A stretch of DNA of 64,000 nucleotides, from assembly GCF_040126305.1 (NCBI RefSeq), contig NZ_CP149511.1, positions 310,001-374,000 of the forward strand. Direction: 5' to 3'. Within the stretch, counting starts at the first letter, position 1; each line of letters begins with the position of its first letter. Source of the DNA: Pararhizobium sp. A13 (GTDB lineage: Bacteria > Pseudomonadota > Alphaproteobacteria > Rhizobiales > Rhizobiaceae). Below the pieces are notes generated by a model. That model ran no database searches, was not told the origin of the DNA, and saw only the letters and a program-made list of their open reading frames with translations. Both the position numbers and the translations under genes were made by a program. This document shows, piece after piece, positions 46,401 to 54,837 of this stretch.

Positions 46401-47013
46401 GGCGCTCACCGCACTTGCTAAGGGGCCAGTGACGTGGACGGAGGCTGCGTTTTACGACTATCTTCGTAGCGGTCACGCGCGGGATCACGGCAGCGCCGCA
46501 GGTCCGATGGCCGACGTCGTTTCCGCCCTCGCACCGCTGCCGGACAGCGATATCGTGGCAATGGCTGTATATCTTTCGCGACTGACCCCTTCTTCCGTGT
46601 CCGAAACGTTGGATGCTCAGACGCAATCGGCAATCGCTGCAAGTGTTGCGGCCTCTGGGCAAGCCGCCCGGATATCGCCGAAAGGCGCGCGCATTTTCGA
46701 AGCGGCCTGCGCCTCCTGCCACGAAGGAAACTCGGTCCTCTCGCCGCTGACGTTCAACAGCAACCTGCACAGCGATGTGCCGGACAATGTTCTTCAGGTT
46801 CTCATGAATGGCGTGGAGGCGCCTGCGATCCTTGCCGAAACAACTGGCCGCGAAGCACCTGAAGTCATGTCGATGCCGGCTTTTCGTGATGTGCTGGATA
46901 GGGGGCAGATGGAAGACCTGACGGCCTATCTGCGCGCCCGCTTCGCGCCCGGCAAAGGCTCCTGGGCGGACACCGGACAGGCGATAGACCGCATCAAGTC
47001 CATGGTACATTGA
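43480..47013 (+). CDS. nicB: Nicotinate dehydrogenase large subunit NicB (molybdopterin plus three cytochrome c domains)
   Basis: This 1177-residue fusion has a xanthine-oxidase-type molybdopterin domain over residues ~1-720 (FNGHVDLGTGIRTSLAQIVA near residue 45, GVGESASVPSAAAIANAVFD near the end). A transmembrane segment near residues 740-760 (WWTLGVPVVGMLTAVAGLS) follows. Three c-type haem sites come next: CNVCH near residue 797, CSACH near 943 and CASCH near 1077. Electrons from nicotinate hydroxylation would flow to haems on the outer face. It is translationally coupled to nicA and stands divergent from nicC. The arrangement matches NicB of P. putida. Confidence 0.95.
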   Translation: MTAGRDFPKSTYLAAPDTLAVVSSSDRDADLYIVVDAKGSVTAFNGHVDLGTGIRTSLAQIVAEELDVPFERVAMVLGSTSAVPNQGATIASETIQITAKPLQRAAATARQYLLRQAGERLQLAPENLVVEDGIIRAVTGENASLSFGDLVSGANVQLVIDPEAPLKPVSTYRIVGSSRPRVDIPAKATGRWMYVHDVRVPGMLHGRVVRPPYAGFDHGAHVGTSLISVDDSSVAHIPGVVAVVVIGDFVGVVATREENAAEAAKNLKAVWRLPPEQPDLNSPEEALRANPSTPRKLADRGNVDLALAGATSAMDRTYVWPYQMHGSIGPSCAVADYRDDHLTVWSGTQNPFPMRKDLSVLLDIPEERITVERLEAAGCYGRNCADDVTADAALLSRAVGKPVRVQLTREQEHAWEPKGAAQVIDVRGGLDLEGGPAAYDFETRYPSNLAPTLPLLLTGKISPVADTLQMGDRTAIPPYAYGNLRVTVHDMPPIARASWFRGVSAMPNTFAHESYVDELASAAGVDPIEYRLRYLQDPRAVDLVRAVAERAKWDTGPGTMGGEGDLLYGRGFAYAVYVHGKFPGTAAAWAAWVADVAVNRKTGEIAVTRVICGQDSGLMINPDGVRHQIHGNIIQSTSRVLKEQVGFSATAVTSKEWGGYPLITFPEVPEIDVLMIPRPDEPPLGVGESASVPSAAAIANAVFDATGIRFRELPLTPERVLGGLNGKSVAEPVPPVRKRRWWTLGVPVVGMLTAVAGLSTMASPWRPVISPVEKPDPNVYSVATIERGRLAAAAGACNVCHVGTDGQAFGGGRRFDTPFGTVYATNITPDPESGIGNWSYPAFERAMRQGISRDGHHLYPAHPYTSFAGAEEADLQALYAFMMTQAPVAQKAPETRLAFPYSIRSMMAGWNAMFLKAAPFQYDQTKDAVWNRGAYLVETLGHCSACHTERNVLGAEKTGKAHLSGGFADGWEAPALTALAKGPVTWTEAAFYDYLRSGHARDHGSAAGPMADVVSALAPLPDSDIVAMAVYLSRLTPSSVSETLDAQTQSAIAASVAASGQAARISPKGARIFEAACASCHEGNSVLSPLTFNSNLHSDVPDNVLQVLMNGVEAPAILAETTGREAPEVMSMPAFRDVLDRGQMEDLTAYLRARFAPGKGSWADTGQAIDRIKSMVH

Positions 47014-47120
47014 GAATGGAAACGCGGGTGGCGAAAGAGGCGATGAAATGGACAAGAGCGGCCTGACCACCCCGCCGCGCCTGATCCTGCTTGCGAACGA
47101 ACTCTGACTGGAACCGAAAC

Positions 47121-49346
47121 ATGCTGCTGCACACGACCGTCCCCCTAAGCCGCGCCTGGAACAGCTGGTCGGACCGCCCGGCCGAAATGGTCTTTCTGCC
47201 GCTCGGCGTCCGGATCACGCCTATCCTCTATTCCAGCAGGAGCCGCACGACATCTGAAATTGCCCCACGCTCCAACACCGTGCGGCTTGGCCGGCACAGC
47301 ATCGACGGTTCGCATATCGACTTTGAGACCGATCATTCCGGTACGACCGTCGGCTTTTCGGCAACGAAATCAGATCCTTTCACCATTCGTGGTGAGTGGC
47401 GGGGGGTGACGTCCGGTGAATGGGGGCTGCGTTTCTGGGTGACGATCACGATATCGGCCGAGGGTGGCGAGACGGTGACGTTCGATGCGGAAAAAGGTAT
47501 TGCACTGGTGAAGATCGGTACGCGGTTTGTTGCGATCGCAACGGCGGATGCGCCGATTCAGGTGACTGGCCACGACACGATTGCAGCGTTGCGTGCGGAT
47601 TTCGAGGCCAACGGCTATTTCCACCTCGCCAGCCGCAGCAATGCCGCACCTACTCTGGCCCTTCGCTTCAATCTGGAAATGATGCGTCAGGGCGCCTATT
47701 GTGCTGCCGTTGCCGACAGCGCGGCACTTGCTATCGAGAAAGCCATCGCCGGTCTCGGGAGCCGGCCGGCAGAAATACCGCCGGCGCATACGGCCGCCTA
47801 CGACGGCGCGCTGGATGCAATGCGCGACGTGCTCGCCTGGAACACCGTCTGGGACGAAACCAATGCTCGGCCCTACACCGCGGTGACGCGCATCTGGAAC
47901 CTCGGGAAGTTCGCGGTCTGGTACAACGATCAGACGTTCGCAGCCCTTCTCGCCGGTGTTTTCGACTCCGATCTCGCCCGCGAAAACATGGCCGTGGCAC
48001 TGGCTGGGGCGACGCCGCAGGGCAATATCGCCTGCATCGTCACCTCCAATGATGCCTGGGTTGACCGCAGCCAGCCTCCGTACGGCGCTCTGGTCGCGTG
48101 GCAGCTTTATCAGCGGACGGCTGAAATCTCGATCATCAAGGCCTCTTACGATGCGCTCGCGCGAAACCAGCGCTGGTGGCGAACCCATCGCGATCCGGAC
48201 CGCACAGGTCTCGTCTCCTGCGGAACGTCGGATGTGGGCGAGGGGCTCTACAAGGGAACTGCCTTTGCGGCGCGCAACGAAACCGGCATGGACAATTCGG
48301 CAACCCATGACGAGGCTATCTACGACGCGGCGACACGATCGCTTTCCACCTTCGATCTGGGGCTCAACTGTGCATTGGCGTTGGACGCGGAGATGCTGTC
48401 CAAGATGGCGGCGGTGCTCGGATATCAGGCGGACGCGGACGAGTTTGCGGCCGCCGCAGCAGAAAGCCGCAAGCTGATTTCTGAGGAACTCTGGGACGAC
48501 GGGCGGAACATTTTCGCAAACCGGCAGCGCAAGGGCGGGTTCGTCCGCTCCCTATCGCCGACGAGCTTCTACCCACTGCTGTGCGGTGCGGCTACCACGA
48601 GCCAAGCCGAACACTTGCTCCGCCATCTGAAGGACGAAAATACCTTTGCTGGCGCGTTCGGTTTGCCGAATGCGACCCGCGACGATCCGGCCTTCTCTGA
48701 CAATGTCTACTGGCGGGGCCGCATCTGGCCGAATGTCAATTTCATGGTCTGGCTCGGGCTGCGCCGGTACGGGCATTTTGCGGAAGCAAGCGCGCTGGCG
48801 CGGCAAAGCTACGACCTGTTTATGAAATCCTGGCGAAACGAACGCATCGCGGCGGAAAACTACAATGCCGTCACCGGCGAGGCGATGGACCAGGGCGATA
48901 CCGATCCGTTCTACATATGGGCCGCGTTGTTGCCGATGATGGCGGTCGGGGAAATCTGCGATTTCGATCCCTGGCGGGGATGGACTATCACCAATTCCGG
49001 AGAAGATGTTGCCATGGGCCCGATGTTGACGCCCGCTGGGGCTGCGACGGTCACAATCCGTGATGGCCTGTTGGTTCTGGCTCTCAACGGCAATGATTTC
49101 CTGCGCACGCGCATCCGCGGGCAACTGTCCAATATCGTCGTGGAAAAGGACAGCATCGGATTCACGGTGTTTGCCGCAGAAACAATTACCGGGACGATCG
49201 AGCTCCCATCGCTCGGAGAAGATGCATTTGTCGCTGTGCACGCGGAAGACCGCGACGTGAACTGGGAGCGCGTGCTCAACGGAGAGATCAAGTTACCACC
49301 TGCTTCCGGATCCGCTGGAGCGCGCATAAGGGTCGTTTTTTCATGA
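47121..49346 (+). CDS. Glycoside hydrolase-like protein, (alpha/alpha)6 barrel (GH63/MGH-type)
   Basis: This 741-residue protein starts at ATG 47121 after GGAA (an alternative TTG lies at 47091). The N-terminal ~220 residues form a beta-rich domain. The C-terminal catalytic-type barrel has YTAVTRIWNLGKFAVWYNDQ, GMDNSATHDEAIYDA near residue 390, VYWRGRIWPNVNFMVWLGL near residue 530 and ENYNAVTGEAMDQGD, resembling GH63/mannosylglycerate-hydrolase-type enzymes. The Asp and Glu in GMDNSATHDE and ENYN are plausible catalytic acids. No signal peptide is evident. It sits alone between nicB and a polyamine-type importer; a link with nicotinate is not obvious. Confidence 0.8.
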   Translation: MLLHTTVPLSRAWNSWSDRPAEMVFLPLGVRITPILYSSRSRTTSEIAPRSNTVRLGRHSIDGSHIDFETDHSGTTVGFSATKSDPFTIRGEWRGVTSGEWGLRFWVTITISAEGGETVTFDAEKGIALVKIGTRFVAIATADAPIQVTGHDTIAALRADFEANGYFHLASRSNAAPTLALRFNLEMMRQGAYCAAVADSAALAIEKAIAGLGSRPAEIPPAHTAAYDGALDAMRDVLAWNTVWDETNARPYTAVTRIWNLGKFAVWYNDQTFAALLAGVFDSDLARENMAVALAGATPQGNIACIVTSNDAWVDRSQPPYGALVAWQLYQRTAEISIIKASYDALARNQRWWRTHRDPDRTGLVSCGTSDVGEGLYKGTAFAARNETGMDNSATHDEAIYDAATRSLSTFDLGLNCALALDAEMLSKMAAVLGYQADADEFAAAAAESRKLISEELWDDGRNIFANRQRKGGFVRSLSPTSFYPLLCGAATTSQAEHLLRHLKDENTFAGAFGLPNATRDDPAFSDNVYWRGRIWPNVNFMVWLGLRRYGHFAEASALARQSYDLFMKSWRNERIAAENYNAVTGEAMDQGDTDPFYIWAALLPMMAVGEICDFDPWRGWTITNSGEDVAMGPMLTPAGAATVTIRDGLLVLALNGNDFLRTRIRGQLSNIVVEKDSIGFTVFAAETITGTIELPSLGEDAFVAVHAEDRDVNWERVLNGEIKLPPASGSAGARIRVVFS

Positions 49347-49375
49347 ATATGAGCGGGCTCTGACAGAGGCAAGTA

Positions 49376-49404
49376 TTGACACCACACGAAGTCCGGCATA
49401 TTAA
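49376..49404 (+). promoter_or_regulatory. Strong sigma-70-type promoter of the candidate small RNA
   Basis: TTGACA at 49376-49381, a 17-bp spacer and TATTAA at 49399-49404 give one of the best promoter matches in the window. No gene starts for the next 350 bp, while a terminator follows about 100 bp on. Confidence 0.75.
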
Positions 49405-49410
49405 TTCGTA

Positions 49411-49512
49411 CACAAATAAAAAAACAAAAAGAACGCAGTCCAGAGGGTTACGAACGTGCGGAGTCGTCAGTCGAGAGGACAATAGGCTGGAACACCACAT
49501 TTGTGGTTTTTT
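49411..49512 (+). ncRNA. Candidate trans-acting small RNA (~100 nt)
   Basis: The transcript would start about seven bases after TATTAA and end at a terminator: ACCAC (49494-49498), loop ATTT, GTGGT (49503-49507) and a six-T run (49507-49512). The 5' part is unstructured and A-rich. An inner CAGTC/GGCTG stem presents a purine-rich loop GAGAGGAC. No protein is encoded. Size and build (own promoter, A/U-rich start, short Rho-independent end) fit rhizobial Hfq-bound RNAs such as the alpha-r8/MmgR (Rfam suhB) class; membership is a guess. It lies in front of an ABC transporter operon. Confidence 0.62.
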
Positions 49513-49648
49513 GACCTTTTAGTAAAAGTTTGGCTGAAGAAATTCGCTTTCATCTATGAAAGGCGTGAAAATATGCATGCGCATAAGTTTTCACCGCTCG
49601 CCTTCATGGGTGGTCGCGCGACAAGATCCCCTGAGAATGTGCGACGAA

Positions 49649-49670
49649 ATTAGTTTGCTTACAAACTAAT
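49649..49670. promoter_or_regulatory. Palindrome upstream of the polyamine-type ABC operon
   Basis: ATTAGTTTG (49649-49657) and CAAACTAAT (49662-49670) are perfect inverted arms around CTTA. The element ends about 97 bp before the binding-protein start. Its size fits a MarR operator, and a MarR gene lies at the end of this same gene series (54291). Confidence 0.65.
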
Positions 49671-49766
49671 ATGGGCGTGATTTGCCTGCGGTTTGATAGC
49701 GATCGAATGCCCGGGTTCCGCCGGGATCGTGACTGTATGTGTCAACCAAAGCCAGAGGGGCTAACA

Positions 49767-50843
49767 ATGAACAACATTACCAGGCGCAACACACTTCAAT
49801 TGATATCCGCAGGTCTTATCGCCGGCGCCGGCTATTCGATGCTTCCGCGAAAAGCAGCTGCTGCGGGCAGCATCACAGTGCTGAACTGGCAGGGTTACGG
49901 CACGGACGAAGCCTGGTCGATCAAAGCTTTCCAGGAAAGCACCGGCATCGAAGTCGTTCACGACTACTACAGCTCCGAAGCTGAAATGCTTACCAAGCTG
50001 CGTACCAATCCGGGTGCCTATGACCTCGTCGTGCTCAATGCCGCGCGTTGCGCCCAGGCAATGGCGGAAGACCTTATCGCGCCGATCGATTATTCCAAGG
50101 TGCCGAACATCTCGTCCGTGGCCGAAAATCTGCGCTCGAACGAGAATTTCAACAAGGATGGCGTGGGTTATGCGGTGCCGTGGGTCTGGGGCCTGACGGC
50201 GCTTGCCATGCGCGAAGGTCTTCCGAAGGCAGACAGCTATGCCGTTCTTGGCGATGCCGCCTATAAGGGCCGCGTTGCCCTGCAGGACGACGCGGTCGGC
50301 GTCATCGCGGCTGCAGCACTTCTCACCGGCCAGGACATGAACAACCCGAAGGATCTCGACCTCGTCAAGGAGACGCTTAAGGGCTTCAAGCCGAACGTCA
50401 AGCTGCTCTGGTCGACCGAAGACCAGTGGAACAAGTCTTTCGCCGCCAAGGAATTCGACGTGGCGATGTACTGGTCGGGCGGTTCCGTCCGCTCGAAGCG
50501 CGTCAGCAAGCTTCCGGTCGACTTCGTCGTCCCGAAGGAAGGCGGCATCGGCTGGGTCGATGGCCTCGGCGTTCCGGCAAGCGCGCCGAACATGGAAGGC
50601 GCGCTTGCCTTCGCCAACTGGATGATCGACCCTAAATTCTACGTCGAATGGGCAACCAAGGCCGGTGCTCCGGCTTCATCCAACGTCGCCGCGATGGAGT
50701 CACTGCCTGCCGACGACCTTAGTCGCCAGATCCACAAGCCGGAATATATTGCCACCATGAGCATTATGTCGGCGCTGCCAGACGACCGGCGCGAGGCCTT
50801 CAACAACCTTTGGCAGGAGGTCAAGGCGTTCTATGCGGAGTGA
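49767..50843 (+). CDS. Polyamine-type ABC transporter substrate-binding protein (PotD-like)
   Basis: This 358-residue periplasmic protein starts at ATG 49767 with AGAGGGG upstream. An N-terminal TRRNTLQLISAG suggests a Tat-type signal peptide, cleaved near AAAAG. The mature fold reads ITVLNWQGYGTDEAWSIKAF, VHDYYSSEAEMLTKLRTNPG and YAVPWVWGLTALAMREG, typical of PotD/PotF proteins. Related proteins also bind other small amines and acids, so polyamine is only the family default. It opens the operon of two permeases and an ATPase. Confidence 0.92.
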   Translation: MNNITRRNTLQLISAGLIAGAGYSMLPRKAAAAGSITVLNWQGYGTDEAWSIKAFQESTGIEVVHDYYSSEAEMLTKLRTNPGAYDLVVLNAARCAQAMAEDLIAPIDYSKVPNISSVAENLRSNENFNKDGVGYAVPWVWGLTALAMREGLPKADSYAVLGDAAYKGRVALQDDAVGVIAAAALLTGQDMNNPKDLDLVKETLKGFKPNVKLLWSTEDQWNKSFAAKEFDVAMYWSGGSVRSKRVSKLPVDFVVPKEGGIGWVDGLGVPASAPNMEGALAFANWMIDPKFYVEWATKAGAPASSNVAAMESLPADDLSRQIHKPEYIATMSIMSALPDDRREAFNNLWQEVKAFYAE

Positions 50844-51747
50844 CGCTCTTCTCAACGAAGCGGTGCGCGGACCTTCAGGTCCGCGCAAACACCGCATGCT
50901 CCCCTCCTGGGTCGCAACCACGGCACTGCTGCTGCCGACCTATGCGTGGCTGACGCTGGCGGTCCTATTGCCGTTGCTCACCATGTTTGTGTTCAGCTTC
51001 ATGTCGGCGACGCCCATGGGCAAGGCGCCGATCACGTTCACACTCAAGCACTACCGGGCCTTCGTCGATCAGCCCTATCTGTTGAACATCGGCTGGACAT
51101 CTCTGGTGATCGGCTTCTGGACGACGTTGCTCTGCGCGATCTTCGGCTTCCTCGCGGCGGTTGCACTTGCCCGCGCGACGGTCGGTCGTATGCGCGAAAC
51201 GCTGTTGATCCTCATTCTTCTTCCCTTCTGGACGAACGGGCTTGTCCGCGTCTTTTCCTGGACGATGGTGCTGCGGGAAAACGGCTTTCTGGACAACGTG
51301 CTGCATATGGTTTTTGCCGATGCCGGCTCGATCTCGTTCCTCTATACGCGCTACGCCATCGTTCTTGGTCTCGTTCACGGCTATCTGCCCTATATGATCC
51401 TCACCTGCTACATCGCGCTCGTGACCATCGATGATGCGATCATCGAGGCGGCGGCCAGTCTTGGCGCGCGGTGGTGGACGATCCTGTTCCGCATCCTCAT
51501 ACCGATGGCGGCTCCTGGCCTCATCTCCGGCGCCGTGCTGACCTTCGTGCCGGTTATCGGCTCCTTTATGGAGCCGCGCATCCTCGGCGGCAAGGTCGGG
51601 GTGACGATGGGGACTGTGATTGAAGATCAGTTCACTCAGGCGTTTAACTGGCCGCTGGGTGCTGCTCTTTCCTTCACGCTGCTTGCCGTCGTCCTGGCGA
51701 TCTTCGCGACATTTTCCGGCGTACTTCGCCGCGGCGCCGCTGCATAG
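50833..51747 (+). CDS. Polyamine-type ABC transporter permease (PotB-like)
   Basis: This 304-residue inner-membrane protein has six main hydrophobic segments and the EAA loop IIEAAASLGARWWTILFRIL then IPMAAPGLISGA near residue 205. The N-terminal ~25 residues (RGPSGPRKHRM) are a basic cytoplasmic lead. It overlaps the binding-protein gene by 11 bases, so translation is coupled. Confidence 0.93.
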   Translation: MRSDALLNEAVRGPSGPRKHRMLPSWVATTALLLPTYAWLTLAVLLPLLTMFVFSFMSATPMGKAPITFTLKHYRAFVDQPYLLNIGWTSLVIGFWTTLLCAIFGFLAAVALARATVGRMRETLLILILLPFWTNGLVRVFSWTMVLRENGFLDNVLHMVFADAGSISFLYTRYAIVLGLVHGYLPYMILTCYIALVTIDDAIIEAAASLGARWWTILFRILIPMAAPGLISGAVLTFVPVIGSFMEPRILGGKVGVTMGTVIEDQFTQAFNWPLGAALSFTLLAVVLAIFATFSGVLRRGAAA

Positions 51748-51758
51748 GAACCGAAACA

Positions 51759-52538
51759 ATGAAGCAAATCGGTCGCATCTATCTTCTGGTGGTTCTGTTC
51801 TTCCTATACACGCCCATCGTCGTGATGATGGCGATGGGGTTCAACGAATCCCAGCTCTACGAGTTGCCGTTCACCTTTTCCTTTCGCTGGTACGATGCGC
51901 TTCTCGGCAACAAGCAACTGCTGACAGCCGGCATGAACAGCATCATCATCGCCGTCATCACCTCGGTGCTTGCCACGAGCCTCGGCACGCTCGCCGCCAC
52001 CGCGCTTGCCCGCCGGACATTCCGCGGCAAGAGCCTGCTGCAGCTGCTTCTGTTGCCGCCAATCGCCATTCCCTGGTTGATCACGGGTACCGCGATGCTC
52101 GTCTTCTTCTACTGGTCCGGGATCGGTCGCGGCATGCATGCCCTGCTCATAGGTCATGTCGCGCTTGCCATTCCCTATGTGGTGCTGGTGGTCGGGACCG
52201 GCTTCAAGACGATCCGCGCCGATCTGGAAGAGGCCGCAATGAGCCTTGGCTCCACCCCAATCCATGCGTTTTTCTCGGTGACGCTGCCGCTGCTCTATCC
52301 GAGCATCCTCGGTGCTGCACTGTTTGCCTTCGCAGTCTCCCTCGACCAGTTCGTGATTTCCTACTTCCTCGCAACGCCCGGCTACTCGACCCTGCCGGTC
52401 CAGATCTACTCCGCGATCCGCAAGGGCTTCACGCCCGAAATCAACGCGATATCGACGCTGCTCCTGCTCGGCTCGATGACCGTCATTCTCATTTTCGCGC
52501 GCTTCGCCAAACCCGGAGATACCAGTGACAAACGTTAA
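51759..52538 (+). CDS. Polyamine-type ABC transporter permease (PotC-like)
   Basis: This 259-residue partner permease has six hydrophobic segments and the EAA loop DLEEAAMSLGSTPIHAFFSV then TLPLLYPSILGAA near residue 160. LDQFVISYFLATPGYSTLPV is the family-specific segment after it. It lies 11 bp downstream of the first permease and overlaps the ATPase gene by 14 bases. Confidence 0.93.
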   Translation: MKQIGRIYLLVVLFFLYTPIVVMMAMGFNESQLYELPFTFSFRWYDALLGNKQLLTAGMNSIIIAVITSVLATSLGTLAATALARRTFRGKSLLQLLLLPPIAIPWLITGTAMLVFFYWSGIGRGMHALLIGHVALAIPYVVLVVGTGFKTIRADLEEAAMSLGSTPIHAFFSVTLPLLYPSILGAALFAFAVSLDQFVISYFLATPGYSTLPVQIYSAIRKGFTPEINAISTLLLLGSMTVILIFARFAKPGDTSDKR

Positions 52539-53574
52539 AGTTGACACGGTCGCCAAGACCTACGGCTCGACCAAGGTTCTGACGGATATTTCCACGGAAT
52601 TTGTCGAGGGTTCCTTCACCAGTCTTCTGGGTCCTTCGGGGTCGGGAAAGACCACGCTGCTGCGCATCATCGCCGGCTTCATCAAGCCCGACGAGGGTAT
52701 CGTCATGATCGGCAACAACGACGTGACCAATATTCCCGTCTGGGGCCGCAACATCGGCATGATGTTCCAGTCCTATGCCTTGTTTCCGCACATGACGATC
52801 GCGCAGAACGTTGCATTCGGGTTGGAGCGGCGTGGGATAAAAGGTGCTGCTGCACGCAAGGAAGTTGATCGCGCTCTGGAGATGGTGCGCCTTCCCGGTT
52901 TTGCCGACCGGATGCCGAAACAGCTTTCGGGCGGCCAGCAACAGCGCGTGGCGCTGGCGCGCGCCATGGTCATCAAGCCAAGCGTGCTTCTTCTTGACGA
53001 GCCGCTCTCCGCGCTCGACCGGCGTCTGCGCCAGGAAATGCAGGTCGAGCTTCTGCGAATCCAGCGCGAAAGCGGCCTGACGACGATCTTCGTAACGCAC
53101 GACCAGGAGGAAGCGCTGACGCTCTCCGATACGGTCGCCATTCTTGACAAAGGCAGGATCGTCCAGACAGGCAAACCGGCAACCGTCTATGAAAGACCGA
53201 CGACGCGATTTGCTGCGGAGTTTCTGGGAGATTCGAATTTCCTCGAAGGCAAGGTTGAAGGCGGCGCGGTGCGCCTGGCCAGCGGCACGGTGGTGCGGAC
53301 TGCAAGCACGCTTCCTGCCAACGGTACGGATGTCACCCTGGCGGTGCGGCCCGAAAAAATGACGATTTCCGCCGGTGGAAGCGACGCGAACCGGCTCGAA
53401 GCCCGCATCACTACCGTCATCTATGCCGGCCCTGTCCTGTCCTATCTCCTCGAAACGCCGGATGGGATGGCCGTCAAGCTGTTCGCACAGAACAAGGACG
53501 GCGTCGTGCTGAAGCAGGGTGACACGATCTCGCTTGACTGGTCGCCTGAGCACACAATCGCCGTTGCGAGCTGA
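52525..53574 (+). CDS. Polyamine-type ABC transporter ATP-binding protein (PotA-like)
   Basis: This 349-residue ATPase has Walker A GPSGSGKTTLLR near residue 34, signature LSGGQQQRVALARAM near residue 133, Walker B VLLLDEPLSALDRR near residue 154 and the H-loop FVTHDQEEALT. A C-terminal TOBE domain starts near residue 275 (VTLAVRPEKMTISAGG). It is the last transport gene; the cysteine hydrolase gene starts four bases after its stop. Confidence 0.95.
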   Translation: MTNVKVDTVAKTYGSTKVLTDISTEFVEGSFTSLLGPSGSGKTTLLRIIAGFIKPDEGIVMIGNNDVTNIPVWGRNIGMMFQSYALFPHMTIAQNVAFGLERRGIKGAAARKEVDRALEMVRLPGFADRMPKQLSGGQQQRVALARAMVIKPSVLLLDEPLSALDRRLRQEMQVELLRIQRESGLTTIFVTHDQEEALTLSDTVAILDKGRIVQTGKPATVYERPTTRFAAEFLGDSNFLEGKVEGGAVRLASGTVVRTASTLPANGTDVTLAVRPEKMTISAGGSDANRLEARITTVIYAGPVLSYLLETPDGMAVKLFAQNKDGVVLKQGDTISLDWSPEHTIAVAS

Positions 53575-53578
53575 AACG

Positions 53579-54211
53579 ATGGCGCTTGAGCAACTTTCCC
53601 CCAACACGGTGCATCTTGTCATCGACATGCAGCGTCTGTTCGCCGAAGCGACGGACTGGCACACGCCGGTCATCGCGGACATTCTGCCCAACGTGCTTCG
53701 CCTCTGTGAAGCGCGCGAAGGTCGGACGATCTTTGTCAGGTTCATGGTCCCGGATACCATCGACAAGGCGCAGGGACGATGGAAGACCTACTATCGCCGG
53801 TGGGCGACCATCGCGAGCGAGGCTCCGGCTTCTGGCTTGCTGGATCTCGTCGCGCCCCTGGCAGCACTCGCGGACGACAGATCGACCGTTGAAAAATATA
53901 CCTATTCGGTCTTTGGCGCCCCTGGTTTTACGGAGCGTCTTCGCGCGGAGGGCATTGATGCGCTTGTTTTCAGCGGCGTTGAAACTGATGTCTGCATCTA
54001 TGCCAGCGTGCTGGCAGCGATCGATCAAGGATTTCGCGTCGTCATCGCTACTGATGCCGTCGGTAGCAGTGACGTGGCCGCACATGAGGCCACAATGAAC
54101 ATTCTGGCCCCCCGGCTTTCCGAGCAGTTGGAAATGTCCACGACGCAGGCGATTTTGGATGCTTGGGACGCTAATGCTATCCCGGTTTACGCAACCACCC
54201 AACTTGTCTAA
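53579..54211 (+). CDS. Isochorismatase-family cysteine hydrolase
   Basis: This 210-residue cytosolic hydrolase starts at ATG 53579. The triad is complete: Asp in HLVIDMQRLFAEATDW near residue 16, Lys in STVEKYTYSVFGAPGF near residue 107 and Cys in FSGVETDVCIYASVLAA near residue 142. Family members cleave amides such as nicotinamide, N-carbamoyl compounds or maleamate. It is only a distant relative of nicF in this window and has no residues that settle the substrate. Tight spacing (4 bp) to the ATPase gene suggests it acts on the imported compound. Confidence 0.9.
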   Translation: MALEQLSPNTVHLVIDMQRLFAEATDWHTPVIADILPNVLRLCEAREGRTIFVRFMVPDTIDKAQGRWKTYYRRWATIASEAPASGLLDLVAPLAALADDRSTVEKYTYSVFGAPGFTERLRAEGIDALVFSGVETDVCIYASVLAAIDQGFRVVIATDAVGSSDVAAHEATMNILAPRLSEQLEMSTTQAILDAWDANAIPVYATTQLV

Positions 54212-54290
54212 CCCGACCGCACGGCGTTTTCACGTGAGCGCTATATGCGGTAGATTCAACCGATTAAGTTCCAGACAGAATGTGAGAGAT

Positions 54291-54782
54291 ATGATGAGCG
54301 GCGCTGTTGGAGAGCCATCGACGTTGAATGAGACAGAACTCGAAGAGTATCTGCCCACACAGGACGAGGGCACGCAATACACCCTCGGAGAGCAGGTGGG
54401 CTTCTATTTGCGTCAGGCCAACCAGCGTCACGTTGCGATCTTTGCCGAGTTGATGGCTGAAAAGCTGACGACGACTCAATGGGCAGCCCTTGCCAAGCTT
54501 CGGGAACTGCAGCCCTGTTCGCAAGGGAATCTCGGCCGCGAGACGGCCATGGACATGGCAACCATCAAAGGCGTAGTGGACCGCCTGGTGAAACGCGGTC
54601 TGATCAATACCAAGCCCGACACCGAGGATGCTCGCCGCCTCGTTTTGACGCTGACGAAGGCCGGGGAGGAAACGATAGACAGGAATCGTTCCGCAGCCCT
54701 GGACGTATCGACGCAGACCCTCAAGCCACTCACCCCCGGCGAACGCATGATGCTGATGGAACTTCTTCAGAAGATCTGCTGA
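54291..54782 (+). CDS. MarR-family transcriptional regulator
   Basis: This 163-residue regulator starts at ATG 54291 (a second ATG follows immediately). The winged helix-turn-helix includes LTTTQWAALAKLRELQPCSQ, AMDMATIKGVVDRLVKRGLI and PDTEDARRLVLTLTKAG. It resembles the nicotinate-locus MarR protein in length and in the recognition-helix segment (DxATIxGxxDRLxxRGLI). It is 79 bp downstream of the cysteine hydrolase; the perfect palindrome at 49649 is its likely operator. Confidence 0.9.
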   Translation: MMSGAVGEPSTLNETELEEYLPTQDEGTQYTLGEQVGFYLRQANQRHVAIFAELMAEKLTTTQWAALAKLRELQPCSQGNLGRETAMDMATIKGVVDRLVKRGLINTKPDTEDARRLVLTLTKAGEETIDRNRSAALDVSTQTLKPLTPGERMMLMELLQKIC

Positions 54783-54837
54783 AGGAAGGTCATTTTTGGC
54801 CGCCGCACCGCAACACCAAGCGAAAGGAAGTCCCGCT

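Noticed and set aside
49411..49512. repABC-type antisense RNA (plasmid replication control)
   Set aside because: Size and terminator are similar, but no repA, repB or repC gene is near, so a plasmid counter-transcript is unlikely.
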